This document shows, piece after piece, positions 37,646-45,400 of a stretch of DNA of 64,000 bases. The notes under the pieces are model-generated. The model saw only the letters and a list, made by a program, of their open reading frames with translations, made no database searches and had not been told where the DNA came from. The stretch comes from Sporolactobacillus terrae DSM 11697 (GTDB lineage: Bacteria; Bacillota; Bacilli; Bacillales; Sporolactobacillaceae). Every line of letters starts with the position of its first letter. The first letter of the stretch is position 1. The stretch spans positions 1 to 64,000 of the forward strand of contig NZ_JFZC01000034.1 of NCBI RefSeq assembly GCF_000648615.1, given 5' to 3'. A program made the translations under genes and the position numbers.

Positions 37646-37669
37646 ACTTTTAACTCTCCTTTTTCCATA

Positions 37670-37721
37670 ATTATACCGAACATTTATTCGCAAAACAATA
37701 TATAATAAGAATAAACGTTCG
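37670..37721 (-). promoter_or_regulatory. Promoter of the WYL-like gene with two SOS-like boxes
   Basis: On the minus strand TTGTTT (37693-37698) and TATAAT (37670-37675) have a 17-base spacer. Inside the spacer is CGAACATTTATTCG (37677-37690, plus strand), one mismatch from the Gram-positive LexA box. A second copy in opposite orientation, CGAACGTTTATTCT on the minus strand, covers 37708-37721. Binding by LexA or a phage repressor is plausible. Confidence 0.5.
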
Positions 37722-38009
37722 TAAAATATTGGTAAAGGAGAATATGTTTTGTTCGAAATATTTATCGGTTGAAAAATTATAACTAATTTTAATACGTATA
37801 AAATGAATTATTCTTGGATATATTAATTATTAACAAAAAATTATTAATTTAGATGAAAGGGAATTTTCTTCAAAAAATACGCTGTAATGATGCATAAAAA
37901 TAGCTTTATTTTCGTAATTTAAAAGTGCATTAAAGAAGTTGACCATGGTTGACAGCGATTTTCTTTAGTGTTAGTTTAATCGTAGAGCTCATCTACCAAG
38001 TCGTAGAAG
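37722..38009. other. AT-rich gap without a recognisable gene
   Basis: About 290 bases of very AT-rich sequence. The plus strand has AAAGGAG followed by tiny frames of at most about 10 codons (starts near 37744 and 37750), possibly the remnant of a deleted gene. Nothing else is supported. Confidence 0.4.
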
Positions 38010-38040
38010 GAGAAACTGGGACCCCGATCGGGTCCCACTT
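38010..38040. terminator. Hairpin after the DUF3800 cassette
   Basis: TGGGACCC (38017-38024) and GGGTCCCA (38030-38037) form a perfect GC-rich stem right next to the stop of the 207-residue gene. The T tracts are short on both sides. Confidence 0.6.
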
Positions 38041-38663
38041 TATTTATGTCCATATTGTTCATAGTCCTTATTGAATTCAAATTTAAAACTTTTTAGAACT
38101 ACTGGATAAGCTGTAATAAATTTATACATTGCTATATCTGTTTTGTCATGATTATAAACTATGCTAAATATTAATACATAATCAGTTGGCCTATCAACGT
38201 ATCTTATAAATAGTCTTTTTTCTCTTCCTCTTCGAGTTTTCACCCATCTTTTCCAAATTCTTAAATGCACATTACGCCTATTATTATTTGCTAATTCAAT
38301 AATTATCCTGATCCAATTAACTTTATGAGCTCTAAAAATGCAAGGAATACTATTTTCCGACTTTAAATAATTTTGCTCATCATTATATTGACATTGAAAT
38401 ACACAATACTTCTCCGCAATATGATTTTCACAAGGAAACATATCGTATTTTGTATCATCTGAGCCTATGCTAGCTACGTGCCAAAAAGAAGCTTCTTTAT
38501 TCTTAACCGTTAAACGTTCATCAATAAATATAAATTTACCAAATAAAGTTGGCCGATTACTTCTGTCAAGCATTTCAGAAATAAAGATATCATAGGCTCG
38601 TTCAAATAATCTATCATTATTGCTATCAACTATATCAATGGGTTGTGGCAACGAGTTTTCCAT
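38040..38663 (-). CDS. Unknown protein, possible BECR-fold nuclease, partner of DUF3800
   Basis: 207 residues, not confidently recognised. The N-terminal part is mixed alpha/beta. The C-terminal part has a basic stretch (LRIWKRWVKTRRGREKR), then strands DYVLIFSIVY and MYKFITAYPVVLKSF. A terminal TAYPV-like strand is a feature of Barnase/EndoU/ColicinE5/RelE-type (BECR) nucleases, which suggests an RNase toxin; this is weak inference. It starts 2 bases after the DUF3800 stop, so the two form an operon of AT-rich sequence unlike the neighbouring phage genes. Confidence 0.6.
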   Translation of the reverse strand: MENSLPQPIDIVDSNNDRLFERAYDIFISEMLDRSNRPTLFGKFIFIDERLTVKNKEASFWHVASIGSDDTKYDMFPCENHIAEKYCVFQCQYNDEQNYLKSENSIPCIFRAHKVNWIRIIIELANNNRRNVHLRIWKRWVKTRRGREKRLFIRYVDRPTDYVLIFSIVYNHDKTDIAMYKFITAYPVVLKSFKFEFNKDYEQYGHK

Positions 38664-38665
38664 AT

Positions 38666-39367
38666 TTAATTACCTCTCCGTGGATGCCAAATAAATACAT
38701 TGAATTTATATTCATCAGGATAAGTCCCGTTTATTTTTCCACCAATAAAATCAATTAAACTATTTACGAATTCTGTTTTAGTGGTTTTACTTTTTTGATA
38801 AAGCCCTCTATGATAGTATCCCAGTGCACCGATTAGTAAATCGGTAATCTGTAGTAAGTCCGAACTCCGAGAATCAACTTGAGAAATGTCTTTTATTGTT
38901 TCTCGTTTAAAATCAAATTTATTGTTGCAAAGGACTTCACGTAACTTTCTCACTCTTGGGCCGCCGTTAGTATCTTTTACGTCTATAAATATTCTATATT
39001 CCTCATTTGGCAAACAAAATCTACTTAGTAGAAAGTAATACATTTTATAGTACCAAAGGTTAGGGTCTCCATCGTTAAATTGGTCATGATCTAACTCCGA
39101 TTTGTTTGTAGCAACTATCGCCCTAAATCGTAGATCCTTTTCTTCAAAAAAATAGTCCAATAATTCTTTATATAAATCAAACTTTGGCGCCGATATTTTT
39201 GTCCACTTTATTTCTGACTTACCAACGTTATGCCTAGACTTTATTGACCTTATTTTATTGAATATTTCTTTCTTTTTATCGTGAGGACAAGAAATCGCCC
39301 CTAGCACCATGACTTCGCTACTGTCATTAGGCAGATGACAACTCTCATCACAATATATATAATTCAT
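38666..39367 (-). CDS. DUF3800 protein (predicted RNase H-like fold)
   Basis: 233 residues of the DUF3800 family, thought to adopt a ribonuclease H-like fold. Acidic candidates match the family: YCDES at 5-9, IDVKD in the middle, and DLLQITDLLIGALG towards the C-terminus. DUF3800 genes are common on phages, plasmids and defence islands; the function is unresolved. ATG at 39367 is preferred to the 39448 start because GGAGG is 5 bases upstream. The promoter and tandem 9-mers lie immediately upstream. Confidence 0.85.
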   Translation of the reverse strand: MNYIYCDESCHLPNDSSEVMVLGAISCPHDKKKEIFNKIRSIKSRHNVGKSEIKWTKISAPKFDLYKELLDYFFEEKDLRFRAIVATNKSELDHDQFNDGDPNLWYYKMYYFLLSRFCLPNEEYRIFIDVKDTNGGPRVRKLREVLCNNKFDFKRETIKDISQVDSRSSDLLQITDLLIGALGYYHRGLYQKSKTTKTEFVNSLIDFIGGKINGTYPDEYKFNVFIWHPRRGN

Positions 39368-39384
39368 ATTTTCCTCCGTCAACC

Positions 39385-39411
39385 TGTGGATTGTGTGGAT
39401 AATGTGGATAA
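39385..39411 (-). repeat. Three tandem DnaA-box-like 9-mers
   Basis: On the minus strand TTATCCACA occurs twice back to back (39403-39411, 39394-39402), followed directly by CAATCCACA (39385-39393). TTATCCACA is the consensus bacterial DnaA box. The array covers the expected transcription start and 5' leader of the DUF3800 gene. Confidence 0.75.
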
Positions 39412-39415
39412 ATGC

Positions 39416-39445
39416 ATTATAACAAATATAATATTTCCTTAACAA
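39416..39445 (-). promoter_or_regulatory. Sigma-A promoter of the DUF3800 cassette
   Basis: On the minus strand TTGTTA (39440-39445) and a perfect TATAAT (39416-39421) are 18 bases apart. The 9-mer array begins 4 bases downstream of the -10 element, a position where bound protein would block initiation or escape. Confidence 0.6.
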
Positions 39446-39576
39446 CACCTATACCTTTTCTAATTTATAAGGAGCCTAATTGATATTTTCGATTTCAAAT
39501 CAATAACTTATGTTATAATTAACAGTTAAACATTTTTGTTATGTACACCCGGTCACCCGGGCGGTAAAAATTTATG

Positions 39577-39966
39577 TTATTTCGCCTTAAGCACAGCCTG
39601 TTCAATCAGCTGTGGAATCAGCGCTTCAACGTCACCAATGGCTGATTTACCAAGTTCAATCAATTCTGGTGCCTGTGCAATCACGGCTTTAACCGCATCC
39701 TCTTTGACACTCGCAGCGAGTTCTGCTGTGAAAATTCCTTTAGCCTTGGCATCCGCAACAACTCGCTGATTAAAGTCAGCAACGACCGTTTGAGCAATGG
39801 AACCCAGTCCATCAATAACTTTGTTTGCGATGTTTGCCTGCGCTGTGCCGAGGTGTTCGTCAACTGCATCTTTAATCTTTGGTACAAACGCTGAGATTAA
39901 AACGCCAACCCCTGCCACCAGTATGGATAAAACTGCAGTTAATGCTTGTACGCCTAAATCCTGCAC
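39577..39966 (-). CDS. LLH-family holin-like protein
   Basis: 129 residues: one N-terminal membrane helix (about 5-27, ALTAVLSILVAGVGVLISAF) and a long helical cytoplasmic domain, the layout of phage LL-H-type holins. GTG at 39966 is chosen because AAAGGGTGG precedes it; the frame opens at 40014. It lies 13 bases after the endolysin. A weak GC hairpin at 39548-39561 may end the lysis transcript. Confidence 0.75.
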   Translation of the reverse strand: MQDLGVQALTAVLSILVAGVGVLISAFVPKIKDAVDEHLGTAQANIANKVIDGLGSIAQTVVADFNQRVVADAKAKGIFTAELAASVKEDAVKAVIAQAPELIELGKSAIGDVEALIPQLIEQAVLKAK

Positions 39967-39979
39967 AATAACCACCCTT

Positions 39980-41329
39980 TCAATATTTGATTTTCTGACC
40001 AGGATAAATGACATCCGAGTGCAGCTTGTTCTTGCTTTTGAGAGCCTTCACAGTTGTTTTCTTCGCCTTCGCGATTTCCCAAAGCGTATCTCCGTGCCGA
40101 ACCGTATATGATCGGCTTGAAGCCTTTTTGGCTGCCGGTTTCTTAGTCACGGCCGTAGAAAGAGCGGATGCTGTTTTCGGTCCGTAGATGCCATCCGCAT
40201 TAAGTCCGTGAACCAGCTGGAACCTCTGAACCGCATTCTTGGTCCGTGGACCGTAAACGCCATCGACACCGTGGTTTTTTGCCGATTTCTGCGGATAGAA
40301 ATGAACGGATGCCAGTTTCTGTTGCATCGTCTTTACAGCTGATCCACGGCTACCGAGCTTGAGAATAGTTGTCTTCACGGACGACTTTGCGGCAGGTTTT
40401 TTAACTGCATCTTGAGCCTTCTTGCTGACCTTTTTCCCAGCTTTGATATTTGCCAGCAGTGCAATATTTTGTGCAGCGGTACCGTGATAGTCGCTTGTCT
40501 TGGTCACAATGCCATAAGTAACCGCAAGTTTTGCACGATTAGTAAAGCTTTTGTCGATTTTTTTTGACGAAAGATAGTTTACGAGACTGACCGGACCAAT
40601 CTTGCCGACTTTGCTAGACACAGCGCCCGTATACTTACCGGCATAGTCAATGTTGACATCAATTGGTCCATAACCAGCAAACGGACGCCGTGAGCTGCTC
40701 CATTGGTGTGCACCGCGGTTGTTGCCGGGGTCTAGGACTGTCTTGCCATCGGATGCGTATCGTGCGAGCCACGGTTGCGAGTTGTTCAATTTACTCGCGT
40801 CTAATCGGTCCTCGTAATACGATTTTCCGGTATAGATGTCCGTCCGATCGTATCCAAGCCTGTGCAGCTCTGCGATAAATGAATTGGCATAGCTGGTCAA
40901 AGTTGATTTGCTCTTTGACAGGTTTGTTGCTTCGAGGTCCAACACAACATATCCATCCTTATTCTTGTCGAATCCATCCGCCTGAAGATTTTTGTCAAAC
41001 CAACGCGCCTCTGCCTGTGCTTCGCTGATACTTGTTAGCCTTCCGAAATGGTAAGCTGATACACGCAGTCCAGCCGCGCGAGCATTAGCGATATTAACTG
41101 CAGCTGCTTTGTCACGGACGGTGGTTCCCTCCGAGACTTTGATAGCCACTCCATCAATTCCGCCTGCTTTTGCTGTTTGATACACCGATAAAGGCAACCC
41201 TGATTCCGACTGATGGTGGCTCACATCGATAAAATCAATTCTTCCTGTCTCCGCTTGGATTGGCTGGCAAAAAGAAAACGCCAGTGCTACGGTCAGCACC
41301 AGCGTGATCACATATCTGATTTTCTTCAC
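39980..41329 (-). CDS. Secreted GH25 endolysin with PG-binding and LysM domains
   Basis: 449 residues. A Sec-type signal peptide (1-26, cleavage after PIQA) precedes a GH25 muramidase (about 30-220: IDVSHHQ, VVLDLEATN, DVNIDYA). Then come an uncharacterised repeat-like module (VSLVNYLSSKKIDKSF, about 230-290), a PG_binding_1 domain (about 325-385, VDGVYGPRTKNAVQRFQ) and a C-terminal LysM (about 402-449, YTVRHGDTLWEIAK). It cleaves the glycan strand of peptidoglycan at phage release. The signal peptide means export can be holin-independent. It overlaps the upstream holin by 4 bases. Confidence 0.93.
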   Translation of the reverse strand: MKKIRYVITLVLTVALAFSFCQPIQAETGRIDFIDVSHHQSESGLPLSVYQTAKAGGIDGVAIKVSEGTTVRDKAAAVNIANARAAGLRVSAYHFGRLTSISEAQAEARWFDKNLQADGFDKNKDGYVVLDLEATNLSKSKSTLTSYANSFIAELHRLGYDRTDIYTGKSYYEDRLDASKLNNSQPWLARYASDGKTVLDPGNNRGAHQWSSSRRPFAGYGPIDVNIDYAGKYTGAVSSKVGKIGPVSLVNYLSSKKIDKSFTNRAKLAVTYGIVTKTSDYHGTAAQNIALLANIKAGKKVSKKAQDAVKKPAAKSSVKTTILKLGSRGSAVKTMQQKLASVHFYPQKSAKNHGVDGVYGPRTKNAVQRFQLVHGLNADGIYGPKTASALSTAVTKKPAAKKASSRSYTVRHGDTLWEIAKAKKTTVKALKSKNKLHSDVIYPGQKIKY

Positions 41330-41745
41330 TGTTTCTTCTCTCCCTTCTTATTTTCTCCCCGAAGCTGCGTAAACGCCTCGGAAATCTTCTGGGGCAAAGG
41401 TACGCCCATATGCCCCAGGTTCTCCGTAAAACTGATTCCTTCCGTGCCAATAAGAAACATGAGCATTGCATTGCGCATAAACGTTCCGGATCCGGACGCC
41501 ATGTCAAGCATGTGCGCCACGACCACGGCCATAATCATTCCGGACTTTTTCATTAGGCCGCGATATGCCACGTAGGACGAGACCGTGCGCATGTAGTACG
41601 CTGCCATGACCCCGCTGATGTAGTCAGTGCCCATCATAACGCCAAAAGCAATGATGAGATTATCTAATCCGCCCAACAAAAAAGCGGCTGCCGAATAGGC
41701 GCCGCCGAGTAATGCTGTCCATAATGTATCTGTATTGTGTTGCAC
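41326..41745 (-). CDS. Phage holin, phi29/TcdE-type (holin_4_1)
   Basis: 139 residues with three membrane segments (about 12-32, 34-50 and 66-82), the family-like motif GVMMGTDYISGVMAAY, and a basic C-terminus. It is a second holin-type gene of the lysis cassette. Its stop overlaps the endolysin start. Confidence 0.85.
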   Translation of the reverse strand: MQHNTDTLWTALLGGAYSAAAFLLGGLDNLIIAFGVMMGTDYISGVMAAYYMRTVSSYVAYRGLMKKSGMIMAVVVAHMLDMASGSGTFMRNAMLMFLIGTEGISFTENLGHMGVPLPQKISEAFTQLRGENKKGEKKQ

Positions 41746-41760
41746 GTCCTCACCGCCCTG

Positions 41761-41985
41761 TTAGTTTTGTGTCGCCCCTGCCAATGACTGTACAGCCGGA
41801 GCGATCAGCGCATTAATCTGCTCCACGTTGCCACCTGCAGCCGTAAACTGTTCCATCGTGATCTTCACGCTGCCGTTGAGATATTCGCCTGTGCTGTCAT
41901 TGCGACCGTTAAACTGCAGCAAGAAACCCGTGATATTACGTTGCGCGTCGTATTGTGCATTAATTCCTGTAAATTGATAGTTCAT
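41761..41985 (-). CDS. Small phage protein, unknown
   Basis: 74 residues, MNYQFTGINAQYDAQRN at the start; beta-rich first half, helical C-terminus. It has a clear GGAGG ribosome site and sits between tail-fibre-associated and lysis genes. I do not recognise the family. Confidence 0.7.
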   Translation of the reverse strand: MNYQFTGINAQYDAQRNITGFLLQFNGRNDSTGEYLNGSVKITMEQFTAAGGNVEQINALIAPAVQSLAGATQN

Positions 41986-42023
41986 GAGTGATTCCTCCTA
42001 AAATTTTGTATTAAAAAAGCACC

Positions 42024-42464
42024 TTATTTGGTGCTCTCTTTCTTCTGCTCAGCTTTCTCAAATGCATTACATAGATAATCGTATATATCAGCTTCCTGCC
42101 CACTGAATTCTCTCTCACAATCAAACAGCACTTTCTTCACTGTCTGCAGCATTACCTGATTATCGCCGCCATCAATGACGCGTTCTTCTTCGTACAATTC
42201 CTTTCGTGCCTTCTGAAAATGTTCTATATCCTTCACATCGAGCAATTCTTGTCCATTTACCATATGTGTCTTTGGCTCACCATTCTCATCTAGTTCACAT
42301 TCCTCCTTTCTCATGTCCTTTTCGTCTTCAAGGAAAATTTCCAGCTTCGCTTGCAGGAGCTTGATAAAATGCGTCCTATGCCGTGACTGCTGACCTTTAA
42401 GTGATAGTGAGTATAAAAGATTAATAGCCGGTGCAAGTTTCTGATTTTCGATTTTGATTTCCAT
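42024..42464 (-). CDS. DUF1617-like phage protein
   Basis: 146 residues, strongly helical and charged (for example HRTHFIKLLQAKLEIF and ARKELYEEERVI). It resembles DUF1617 proteins coded directly downstream of tail-tip genes in siphophages of lactic acid bacteria. Function is unknown. It starts at the last base of the tail-tip gene stop. Confidence 0.7.
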   Translation of the reverse strand: MEIKIENQKLAPAINLLYSLSLKGQQSRHRTHFIKLLQAKLEIFLEDEKDMRKEECELDENGEPKTHMVNGQELLDVKDIEHFQKARKELYEEERVIDGGDNQVMLQTVKKVLFDCEREFSGQEADIYDYLCNAFEKAEQKKESTK

Positions 42465-45400
42465 TATGCTGCAGCTCCTTCGAGTAGTGAGATTCGAGAT
42501 TCTAGTTCTGCGATTTTTAAAATGTCTTGTTGATGTATAGCTGTTAATTCTTGGATGGATTTAATTGCAAGATAAAGAGCACTGTGGTCGTCTGTTCCTC
42601 GACCGTCAGTACTCAACATTTGTTCTGGCGTACTGTATCCATCCCCAATAATGGGACCGTAGCTGAGTTTTGTTATCCCCTTTTCTGCTTCCTTCTTGTA
42701 CCGATACGCCCGAATATCCACGGCGTTAACCGCTGCAAGTGCTTGGCCTTCTTGCAATTCTTCAATATCCTGTTTAAGTTCAGCAAGTGAATTCGTATTC
42801 CAATGGTTTGCCCATGCATCACCAGCCACCCACATGGTCCCTTGGCGTGCATCTACCGAAAAAGCAGTACCATATTGACCCACAATTCCGCCGTTATAAA
42901 GATTTTGAATACTGAACCCATACCAGGTTTCAATTGCAATATTGTTCTTCCCACCAAGCCCTGCTTGATCATAACCAGCTGTTAATCTCGCGATGATGGG
43001 ATCACTTGTACCGTGGCCTAAGTAGAGACCTGATCCATACCCACCTGAAGATGCAATGGCATAACCACCATAGATACTGTCACCCGCAACCATTTGCCCT
43101 GAAGTTTCGATGCGATTCTCTTTAAGCAGCGAGTAAGCATCACCGCGTTTGACGTAGAGACCTCTGATCGTTGCGTTGTCAGCAAGCAGAACGCCGTTCT
43201 CGCCTGAATCACCGTCCCATAATTGGAATGATGAAGCATTGATAATCGTACGATCGGCCGTTTCTGATCCAATAAGCATATTCGAATGGGCGATGACATC
43301 ACCGGAGGTCTCAATATATGATTCTCTTACCGTGGAGAAACTGGAATCTCTTTGTATATTTATGCCTCGCATGTCGGCATTGTCAGCGATTACGATTCCA
43401 GCGTAACTGTTCACATCGAAGATTTGCAGTGACGACGTATTTGCCAATAAGTGAGCCGCAAATGCACCAACTTGTACATATTCATCAGCGCGTACGGATC
43501 CACTTGTATAGAGCCTTCCTGCAGTTAAACTGGTGTAATACCCATTTCCATCAGCTTTGATGTCAATTCCTCGAAGATTTTCATTGTCCGCAATCGTGAT
43601 CGCATTTTGACCAGTTTCGTCCCAAATTTGGAATGAGGAAGAATTCAGGGTGATATATTCTCCAGTTGATGCGTTAATTCGGAACGGGCTTTCGTTACCA
43701 ACTAACCCGAGTACAACTTGATCGCCATTAACAAATTTTGATCGCATCGTTGTATTTTGCGTCGTTAAGTTTCCTGAAGGATCAACCAAGAAATTACCGT
43801 TGCCCATGTTTAGCGTTACACCGGTAATTGATCCAGCCGTCACACTTCCTAAATTCGCAGAAATGGCTGCTAAATTGGCAACGTCCATTTTGTCAAACGT
43901 AACAGACTTTGCTTTGATATAATTGCCGTTTAACTCTCCGACTGTCGCTTTGCCCAGGTCGACGCTGGCGATCATGGCGTGCGTGATCACCGCATTGTCT
44001 ATCGTCGTCTGTCCGGTGATATGCACCTTGTTGCCGGCAATTAAGATTGATTCTGTGCTGACATTGATCTGATTGACTACATCGTTTTTGCTGACGCGCA
44101 GATTGATGTCGTTGGACAACTGACTGATCTTGCTGTTATAGGTGTCTGTTCCTACTTTGCTATCAATACTCGATTGCAGAGTCGTTGCCGTCTGCGTGAC
44201 GAGTGACTTTGTCGCATAGTCCTGGTGGACGGTCGTTTGAAAGCCTGACAGGGTTTGGGATAGAGACGTAAACTGGACAGCAGTTGCCATATCTTCTGGT
44301 GCGGGTGACCAATCATCAGAAACTTTGTTACCTTGTCTCAGAGACATATTTTTAAATACACCACCCTGTGCCGGACCCTCGGCAATAAATCCAAACTGAC
44401 CATTATTAGTAGTTGCCCAAAGTGGTCTATCATAAGTAAATACTATTTTGTATTTCCATAAGCCATTTCCTAAATCTGTTTTCTCCCATTCAGAAGAGTC
44501 TTCTCCGATACGGACACCCCAAGCATCACCTACTCCATCAGTTCGTCGTCCAATAACAATGGAATTAAATGGTATAGCGTCTATCTGATTTCTCTGCACA
44601 TTGAACTGCATCGTATATTCTAAAGCAACAGTTTCCTCAACAAAAACACTTGAAAGTTGAATCCATGATTGAGAATAACTTGATCCTTGTGGCGTAAGAT
44701 ACAGTTCAGCGGAATTTAAAAATTGATTCCTTCCACCAATCTGTAAATTGTCCAAATTTGTCTGCACCGCACTAATATTACTCGTCAAACTATTGCTCGT
44801 AGCTGTCAACGCCGTCTGTGTGGCATACCGGCTATCCGCATCTTGCTCCGTGATTCGTGCGGCGATCTGATTCGCCTGCGTGGTCATAGTTGCTTCTGCG
44901 GTGGAGACTCGACCGGTGAGTGTGTCCACACTTGACTGGCTTGCTTTGAGGGCGATAGCGCTAGTATTAGCGCTAATCTGCGTGCCCTGCTGATCGACTT
45001 TTCCAGACAGGGTATCAACTGTTGTCTTATCAGCTTTAAGCGTTATGCTGTCGGACAGTTGGTTGATAGCTGTGCCTTGTGTCGTTACTGTGCCGGACAA
45101 GCCGTCGAGTGCGGATTGATCTGCTTTGTCTTCGGGTGCTGGAGACCATGAAGTTGCTTTGTTGCCTTCTTCAATTTTTAATCCACACATCCGAACTTTA
45201 TCAGTGCTATTTATTCCTCCATATGCTTCTAGCCTAATGGTTCCAACCGTATCTAGATCCCTAACAGTAAAAGTCTTAGAAAACCTAGTCCATTCACCAT
45301 TAATATTTGCTACAAAACCACGTTGATCGTAAGCAATACTATCACACCAAAATTGAATAGGTTTAGTAGCACTACTTGTAATTTTCGCCCATACAGATAT

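Noticed and set aside
37740-37780. Possible 7- to 10-codon peptide after an AAAGGAG site
   Set aside because: Signal-peptide-like communication peptides were considered, but there is no export signal, receptor gene or conserved motif, so the evidence is too thin for a gene call.
39385-39411. Short CRISPR-like array
   Set aside because: The three units are contiguous 9-mers with no spacers; they match DnaA boxes, not CRISPR repeats. No CRISPR array was seen anywhere in the window.
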